Below, one piece after another: positions 59,120 through 64,000 of a stretch of 64,000 nt of DNA. The notes under the pieces were generated by a model. That model was given only the letters and a program-made list of their open reading frames with translations, was not told the origin of the DNA and did no database searches. Every line of letters begins with the position of its first letter. Within the stretch, counting starts at the first letter, position 1. This DNA is from Actinobacteria bacterium UBA4426 (GTDB lineage: Bacteria; Actinomycetota; Actinomycetes; S36-B12): positions 1 to 64,000 of the forward strand of contig DGQA01000044.1 in assembly GCA_002390705.1 (NCBI GenBank). The letters are read 5' to 3'. The translations under genes and the position numbers were made by a program.

Positions 59120-60505
59120 CTACATCCGACCTAGTTCAGCGGCCACCTCATCAGCCGCTCTGCGAGTTGTTGTCACCATCGTCTCAATTTCTTCTTCCGT
59201 GACAATAAATGGTGGCGAAAACGCGATAGTGTCCGCAGCAGGCAGTGCTCGAGTGATCACACCCAACTCCATGGAGCGCCTTGTGATTCGAGCTCCAACT
59301 TTTTCACCGGCATCAAAGGCCACAGCAGGTGACCTTGATGCCACAAATTCAACCGCGCCGATTAATCCTGTCCCGCGCACCTCACCCACTAACGGGTGCT
59401 CTGAGAACTCTTCTCGCAAACGCTTCTGGAGATACTCTCCGCGAGTTCCCGCCTGATTCACCAAACCGTCCCGCTCAATAATATCCAAATTGGTCAGTGC
59501 GGCTCTAGCAGCCAACGGATGAGAGGAGTACGTATACCCATGACCGAAAGCGCCGTATTTTTCACTGCCTTCCATAACAACATTCCAAATCTTCTGTGAG
59601 ATTATGGAGGCAGACAGCGGGACATAGGCCGAGGTGATCCCTTTCGCCACAGTAATTATGTCTGGCTTCATTGAAAAGACGCCCGTGCCAAAAGTTTCCC
59701 CTAATCGACCAAAGCCAGTTACCACTTCATCTGCAATCAGCAAAACGTCATATTTCTTCAAGACTTTTTGAATGGCAGGAAAGTACTCATCCGGAGGAAC
59801 CAAGACGCCACCAGCCGCCTGTATGGGCTCCGCAAAAAAAGCTGCAACGGTATCTGGTCCCTCATCAAGAATAAGTTTCTCTAAATCGTCAGCCAGAGCC
59901 TCTGAGAAATCTGCATCAGTCATGCCCTCTTCCTTTTCCCACAAACGATGTGGGGGACGGGTATGTCTCACCATGGCGAGTGGCAGATCAAAACCTTCGT
60001 GTAGATTCTTCAAACCAGTTAAGCCTGCTGAGAGAACCGTTACTCCGTGGTATCCCCGCGTGCGGGCAATAAGTTTCTTCTTCTCGGGGCGACCACGTGC
60101 GTTATTATAAAACCACACGATCTTCGCGTTTGTGTCATTTGCATCGGAGCCACTGCTTCCATAAAAGACTTTCGCCATAGGGACTGGGGACATAGAAATT
60201 AAGCGGGCCGCGAGTTCAGCTGCAGGTGCGGTAGCCATTGCAGTGAATGCCTGATAGTAACTCAAAGTTTTTACTTGATCCGCCATCGCATCTGCCATCT
60301 CTTCATTTCCGTAGCCGATGTTTACGCACCATAGACCTGCCATCGCGTCTAAGTATGACTTTCCATCGAGGTCAAATAAAGTTGAATCTTTTCCTCTTGC
60401 GATAAACATAGACCCGTTTTGTTCGTGGGCCTTTAAAGCAGTAAATGGATGAAAGAAAAACTTTTTATCCTTTTCACTCAAAGTGTACTGATTTTGGGTG
60501 CTCAT
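59120..60505 (-). CDS. Class III (omega-amino acid) aminotransferase
   Basis: A 461-residue fold-type I PLP aminotransferase: DAMAGLWCVNIGYG near residue 53, the phosphate cup GSSGSDAND, RTRGYHGVT, the Asp of LLIADEVVTGFGR and K288 in TVAKGITSAY. AGLWCVNIGYG is usual in omega-amino-acid:pyruvate, putrescine and taurine-type transaminases. With the semialdehyde dehydrogenase on the other side of the promoter region it fits a two-step omega-amine to carboxylate conversion (for example GABA or beta-alanine type). GAGG lies six bases before ATG 60505. It heads a minus-strand operon reaching to 53974. Confidence 0.9.
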   Translation of the reverse strand: MSTQNQYTLSEKDKKFFFHPFTALKAHEQNGSMFIARGKDSTLFDLDGKSYLDAMAGLWCVNIGYGNEEMADAMADQVKTLSYYQAFTAMATAPAAELAARLISMSPVPMAKVFYGSSGSDANDTNAKIVWFYNNARGRPEKKKLIARTRGYHGVTVLSAGLTGLKNLHEGFDLPLAMVRHTRPPHRLWEKEEGMTDADFSEALADDLEKLILDEGPDTVAAFFAEPIQAAGGVLVPPDEYFPAIQKVLKKYDVLLIADEVVTGFGRLGETFGTGVFSMKPDIITVAKGITSAYVPLSASIISQKIWNVVMEGSEKYGAFGHGYTYSSHPLAARAALTNLDIIERDGLVNQAGTRGEYLQKRLREEFSEHPLVGEVRGTGLIGAVEFVASRSPAVAFDAGEKVGARITRRSMELGVITRALPAADTIAFSPPFIVTEEEIETMVTTTRRAADEVAAELGRM

Positions 60506-60581
60506 TTAATCCTCGCCTTGAATGTTCGTCATGCGAATTCCCACGGATTTAAATCTACCGGTTAATCTTAATTTGCGTGTA

Positions 60582-60604
60582 GGATACGACCATATTTTTT
60601 ATCC
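60582..60604. promoter_or_regulatory. Possible operator GGATA-N13-TATCC between aminotransferase and ALDH genes
   Basis: A five-base inverted repeat with a 13-base AT-rich centre lies in the 115-base divergent gap, just upstream of the ALDH ribosome site. It is of a size that an IclR-type dimer could bind, and such a regulator is encoded at 62114-62890. No experimental consensus is known to me for this protein, so this is only a candidate. Confidence 0.25.
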
Positions 60605-60620
60605 GAAAAAGGAATTCTAA

Positions 60621-62099
60621 ATGCCAGTTACTGAAAAAATTGAACTACAAGACCCAACCCTATTGAGAGACAGTCTTTTTATTGCAGGAGAATGGACTCC
60701 CTCCTCGGACGACAGTAGGACGGTCGTTACCAACCCAGCCACCGGTCAAGTTATAGCCGAAGTGTCAATGGCGACCGCAGAAGATGTACAGCGGGCGATC
60801 AATTTTGCTGACTCAGCTTTCAAATCTTGGGCGCAAATGACAGCCATTGCTCGAGCGAAAATTATGCGAAACTGGTTTCAATTGACCCTAGACAATGTGG
60901 AAGATCTTGCTCGAATCTTAACCAGCGAACAAGGAAAGCCACTCGCTGAGGCTCGTGCAGAAATAATATATGGAGCTGGGTTTATTGAATGGTACGCTGA
61001 AGAAGGAAAACGACTTTATGGAGAAACGATTCCCACCAATGTAGTGGGACGGCGGCTATTGACTATTCGTCAGCCGATTGGGGTGACAGCCGCTATCACT
61101 CCATGGAATTTTCCCATGGCCATGATTGCTCGCAAAGCCGGACCAGCTTTGGCCGCTGGATGCCCCATGATTATCAAGCCGGCTACGGATACTCCTCTGT
61201 CCGCTCTGGCGATGGCTGTTCTTGCTGAAAGGGCAGGTGTTCCCAAAGGAATTCTGAGCGTAATTGTAGGGAACCCGAAAATTATTGGAGGAAAAATAAC
61301 TTCCAGCTCGGTGATTAGAGCACTCAGCTTTACGGGCTCCACTGAAGTGGGCAAGAAATTGATGGCCGACTGCGCTGGCACTGTGAAGAAAGTCGCAATG
61401 GAACTCGGAGGAAACGCACCACTCATTGTTTTTGATGACGCGGATATAGAACTCGCGGTGAATGGTGTCATTGCTTCAAAGTTTAGAAATTCAGGGCAAA
61501 CTTGTGTCTGTGCAAACAGGATTCTCGTGCAGTCTAGTATCCATAATGAATTCATCGAAGCGCTAATTAATGCGGTGGCCCAACTCAAAGTGGGAAATGG
61601 ATTGAACGATGACACTAGTCAAGGCCCCTTAATTAATGAGATGGCCATCGATAAAGTTCATGCTCATGTCGAAGATGCTCTGTCAGGGGGTGGAAAATTG
61701 ATTTTGGGAGGTAAACGCGCAAGCATTGGTGGAACCTTTTACGAACCCACGATCATTACGAATGTAAATGAAGACATGCTCGTTTCACGCGAAGAGACTT
61801 TTGGCCCACTAGCCGGGGTCATAAAATTCGAGACCGAAGAGGAAGCTATTAGAATTGCGAATGCCACTCCCTTTGGTCTTGCAGCGTACTTTTTTACTTC
61901 AGATTTGGGGCGCACCTGGAGGGTAGGAGAAGCACTCGAAGCGGGTGTCATCGGAATTAATACCGGATTAATCTCGTACGAAGGCGCGCCCTTCGGCGGG
62001 ATAAAGGAATCTGGAGTTGGGCGCGAAGGCTCACTTCACGGAATTGACGAGTTTCTTGAAATCAAATACTTATGCATAGACGGTCTGACTGAAAAATAG
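60621..62099 (+). CDS. gabD: NAD(P)-dependent aldehyde dehydrogenase, succinate-semialdehyde type
   Basis: A 492-residue ALDH. The Asn of TPWNFPMAM, the coenzyme loop FTGSTEVGKKL, the general base E261 in ELGGNAP and the catalytic C295 in GQTCVCANR are present. GQTCVCANR with a second cysteine two residues on is characteristic of GabD-like succinate semialdehyde dehydrogenases. Glutarate- or alpha-ketoglutarate-semialdehyde are alternatives. AAAAAGGA precedes ATG 60621. It is divergent from the aminotransferase with which it probably works in sequence, and convergent with the IclR gene (14-base gap). Confidence 0.9.
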   Translation: MPVTEKIELQDPTLLRDSLFIAGEWTPSSDDSRTVVTNPATGQVIAEVSMATAEDVQRAINFADSAFKSWAQMTAIARAKIMRNWFQLTLDNVEDLARILTSEQGKPLAEARAEIIYGAGFIEWYAEEGKRLYGETIPTNVVGRRLLTIRQPIGVTAAITPWNFPMAMIARKAGPALAAGCPMIIKPATDTPLSALAMAVLAERAGVPKGILSVIVGNPKIIGGKITSSSVIRALSFTGSTEVGKKLMADCAGTVKKVAMELGGNAPLIVFDDADIELAVNGVIASKFRNSGQTCVCANRILVQSSIHNEFIEALINAVAQLKVGNGLNDDTSQGPLINEMAIDKVHAHVEDALSGGGKLILGGKRASIGGTFYEPTIITNVNEDMLVSREETFGPLAGVIKFETEEEAIRIANATPFGLAAYFFTSDLGRTWRVGEALEAGVIGINTGLISYEGAPFGGIKESGVGREGSLHGIDEFLEIKYLCIDGLTEK

Positions 62100-62113
62100 T
62101 CACGCTTGCTGTG

Positions 62114-62890
62114 CTACCTCAACAAATCTCGCTCAATTTGTCTCGCACACGACTGCAACTTGGGCAGAAACTCTTCGATCAGCCTTTCGATCGAAACACG
62201 AGAAGCATGTGCACTAACGTTCACTGCGGCTATGACTTTTGCTCCATTACCGATTATTGGAACTGCCACAGACTGAACTCCTTCTTCTAACTCTTGCTCG
62301 TTCACTGCCCAGCCCTGCTTCCGAACTTGAATGATGATTTGTCTCAGTTCATTAGCGTCAATTACCGTTCGTGACGTCAGTTTTTCCCGGTGCGTATTCT
62401 CCAAATACACATCCAACTCCTGCTCAGGGAGAGATGAGAGAAGAATTCTTCCCATAGAGGTTGCGTACGCCGGCAATTGGTGTCCCGGAGAAAGGTTGAC
62501 TCTCATTATTCTGTTACTCGCTGCTCGACAAATATAAATTATATTTTCATCTTCCAGAACCGATGCGGAGCACGACTCTCGCACGTCAGTGGCGAGAGTC
62601 TCCAAGTGATCTTGGGCAATCGATACCAAATCAAATGACGACAAATAGGCGTAACCCAACTCCAATACCTTCGGCCGAAGGAAGAAATATCTCCCCGAGC
62701 TGCCGACATAATTTAGAGATTCTAGAGTCAGTAAGAAACGCCGCGCCGTCGCCCGCGTGAACCCAGTTAACTCGGCAACCTCAGAAAGCGTCAGACGAGG
62801 ATTTCTCTCGTTGAAAGCTGTTATGATGGCCAGTCCACGATCCAGAGATTGGACAAAGTCTTTCGACTTCTCGTGCATTTCGGGCTTCAT
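62114..62890 (-). CDS. IclR-family transcriptional regulator
   Basis: A 258-residue regulator. The N-terminal winged HTH (about 15-75; LTLSEVAELTGFTRATARRFL) is followed by the IclR effector domain with ASVLEDENIIYICRA, PAYATSMGRILLSSL and GVQSVAVPIIGNG. The QSLDRGLAII opening and helix are like PcaR/PobR regulators of catabolic operons. ATG 62890 has GAAAGG five bases upstream; the frame to 62950 is longer but unsupported. It is the only dedicated transcription factor in the island and is a good candidate to control the aminotransferase and ALDH transcripts. Confidence 0.9.
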   Translation of the reverse strand: MKPEMHEKSKDFVQSLDRGLAIITAFNERNPRLTLSEVAELTGFTRATARRFLLTLESLNYVGSSGRYFFLRPKVLELGYAYLSSFDLVSIAQDHLETLATDVRESCSASVLEDENIIYICRAASNRIMRVNLSPGHQLPAYATSMGRILLSSLPEQELDVYLENTHREKLTSRTVIDANELRQIIIQVRKQGWAVNEQELEEGVQSVAVPIIGNGAKVIAAVNVSAHASRVSIERLIEEFLPKLQSCARQIERDLLR

Positions 62891-63062
62891 GACAACCTTT
62901 CTTCTTCCGCCCGACAGTCTAGTGGATGACACAATTCGAGTGATTACCAATCCTCCTCCATTTTCACGACACGAATGTGTGGATCAGTGCGCACCTCGCA
63001 CACCATAGAATAAGCCGCTTAATCGCTAGAGATCCTTTTATCGACCAGGAAGTGCCGATGAC

Positions 63063-64000
63063 CTATTTTCGATAGTCACCGGCCGCAGGATAGGCAATCA
63101 CGCCGATTGCCGTCGGTTTATAGGGAACAGCTGGTGCGAACCCCGAGTATTCACCGAGTGGTTCATCCGTATTTTCCGATATCAACTGAGTTGAAAAGGA
63201 CGAACAATACCTGCCCTGACATTTGCCCATCCCGGCTCGATTTACTCTCTTGAGCGCCCCGGCGGAACGCATATCAGGTTGCAGGTCTGCACTAATCTCT
63301 TCCCGAGTAAGAGATAAACAGCGACAAATAACCGTGTCATGGCTCGATAACTGCAGGTGTAAATTTGGTCCCGAAAAAATTCTCCACAAAATTTTTTGAA
63401 ATTTTATATTGCGTTTTCTAGTTCTCAATGCCTTGTGATATTCGGCTATCTGCATAGGGCTTAATTCATATTTGTTGTCCAGACTCATTGCATATCCAGC
63501 AATTATCCCTTCGGACATCGCGACTTGAGCTCCCGCAATCCCACTGCTGTCTCCCGCGATCCATACACCAGAGACACTGCTTCGCCCGAATGAATCTCGA
63601 TCAGCAGTCAGCATATTTGCCTTTGAGTCAAAACTATGTGAGCACCCCAGAGACCGTGCGATCTCATTCGATGGCTCGAAACCAAAACCTAAAGCTACCG
63701 AGTCCACATCAAAATCCCGGTGACTTTCTGGGAGTGGTATTCCATGCGGAGATATTTTTGAAATTCTTACCTGCTCCACACTGGCACCCCCCATGAAGGC
63801 AGTGGTCGCCGCACCTTGCATAAATGGCACCCGCGCCCTGCCCAGTACAAACATGTACTTAATGCCATCAATGAAGAGTTTTGGAGAGTAGTAAAAAAGC
63901 TGCATACTTCGAATGGCATTTCGGAATCCCAGCGGCTTCGAGGTTTCTGCCAGCGCAACTACATTTACACCCGCTTTCACCAGTTCAGCAGCCATCTGTA
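63063..64000 (-). CDS. FAD/NAD-binding alpha subunit of amine dehydrogenase, copy 2 (5' end outside window)
   Basis: The frame runs through the right edge, so about 312 C-terminal residues are seen. They match the alpha subunit at 43005-44450: VWIAGDSSGIAGAQVAMSEG is the C-terminal FAD motif, in two parts VWIAGDSSGIAG and AQVAMSEGIIAG. The C-terminal CRCLSLTREE and GKCQGRYCSS form the BFD-like [2Fe-2S] site. The N-terminal FAD motif must lie beyond base 64000. It may serve beta subunit copy 2 or further subunits outside the window. About 170 non-coding bases separate it from the IclR start. Confidence 0.85.
   Translation of the reverse strand, partial: QMAAELVKAGVNVVALAETSKPLGFRNAIRSMQLFYYSPKLFIDGIKYMFVLGRARVPFMQGAATTAFMGGASVEQVRISKISPHGIPLPESHRDFDVDSVALGFGFEPSNEIARSLGCSHSFDSKANMLTADRDSFGRSSVSGVWIAGDSSGIAGAQVAMSEGIIAGYAMSLDNKYELSPMQIAEYHKALRTRKRNIKFQKILWRIFSGPNLHLQLSSHDTVICRCLSLTREEISADLQPDMRSAGALKRVNRAGMGKCQGRYCSSFSTQLISENTDEPLGEYSGFAPAVPYKPTAIGVIAYPAAGDYRK

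Noticed and set aside
61070..61615. 181-residue minus-strand open frame
   Set aside because: It is a shadow of the ALDH gene and lies wholly within its catalytic region.
1..64000. CRISPR array, rRNA operon or prophage
   Set aside because: No regularly spaced direct repeats, no rRNA-like stretches and no phage structural or replication genes apart from the lone tail-collar domain were seen.

Overview
The window is 64 kb of a high- to medium-GC actinobacterial chromosome. The left 37 kb keeps a gene order that is classical for Actinomycetes. As I recall it, the same order runs from about Rv2173 to Rv2196 in Mycobacterium tuberculosis and lies around SCO2110-SCO2151 in Streptomyces: prenyl synthase, PASTA kinase, type II DAHP synthase, PlsC, ROK glucokinase, ArsA-like protein, SRPBCC proteins, FadD, NlpC/P60, exonuclease-UvrC fusion, trpD, ctaE, qcrCAB. 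GTG starts and ATGA overlaps are common. The base composition is moderate and the core carries carotenoid genes, which would suit a planktonic or otherwise light-exposed actinobacterium. The lineage cannot be fixed from the sequence alone. No rRNA, tRNA, CRISPR array, transposase or integrase was seen.

Region 1 (1-9.3 kb) is a carotenoid locus: a family 2 glycosyltransferase (cut by the left edge), a CrtI-family desaturase/oxidase, crtE-crtI-crtB on the plus strand and a split lycopene cyclase crtYc-crtYd on the minus strand. A K+(Na+)/H+ antiporter, a one-domain tail-collar protein and a NadR-like nucleotide kinase are interleaved. Together the crt genes make GGPP, phytoene, lycopene and a cyclised, possibly glycosylated pigment.

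Region 2 (9.4-37 kb) is housekeeping: PASTA kinase, multicopper oxidase with a DUF2165 membrane protein, O6-alkylguanine methyltransferase, DAHP synthase, a phosphofructokinase carrying PPi-type residues, glycerol kinase, PlsC, hydrolase, ROK glucokinase, a degenerate ArsA-like protein, two SRPBCC proteins, phosphoesterase, long-chain acyl-CoA ligase, NlpC/P60 hydrolase, small conserved actinobacterial proteins, exonuclease-GIY-YIG fusion, trpD, a receiver-like protein and the cytochrome bc1-aa3 genes ctaE-qcrC-qcrA-qcrB.

Region 3 (37-64 kb) starts directly after qcrB and is different in kind: visibly AT-richer, mostly minus strand and entirely catabolic. It begins with a broken flavoprotein remnant. 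It then holds a three-component FAD/Fe-S amine dehydrogenase (alpha, beta, gamma) with a DapA-family lyase, an Old Yellow Enzyme, a double-VOC protein and a polar amino-acid ABC importer. These are followed by a second beta subunit with a second DapA-family enzyme, three SDRs, a SnoaL-like protein, a two-subunit CoA-transferase, a lambda-crystallin-type hydroxyacyl dehydrogenase, a strongly diverged GcvPA/GcvPB pair without gcvT or gcvH, an AcoX/NAD-kinase-like protein, a class III aminotransferase, a succinate-semialdehyde-type ALDH, an IclR regulator and a second alpha subunit cut by the right edge.

My reading is that region 3 imports and degrades one or more amino-acid-like or secondary-amine compounds. 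The first module resembles D-hydroxyproline or opine oxidation. The diverged glycine-decarboxylase-like pair is the best candidate for undescribed biochemistry.
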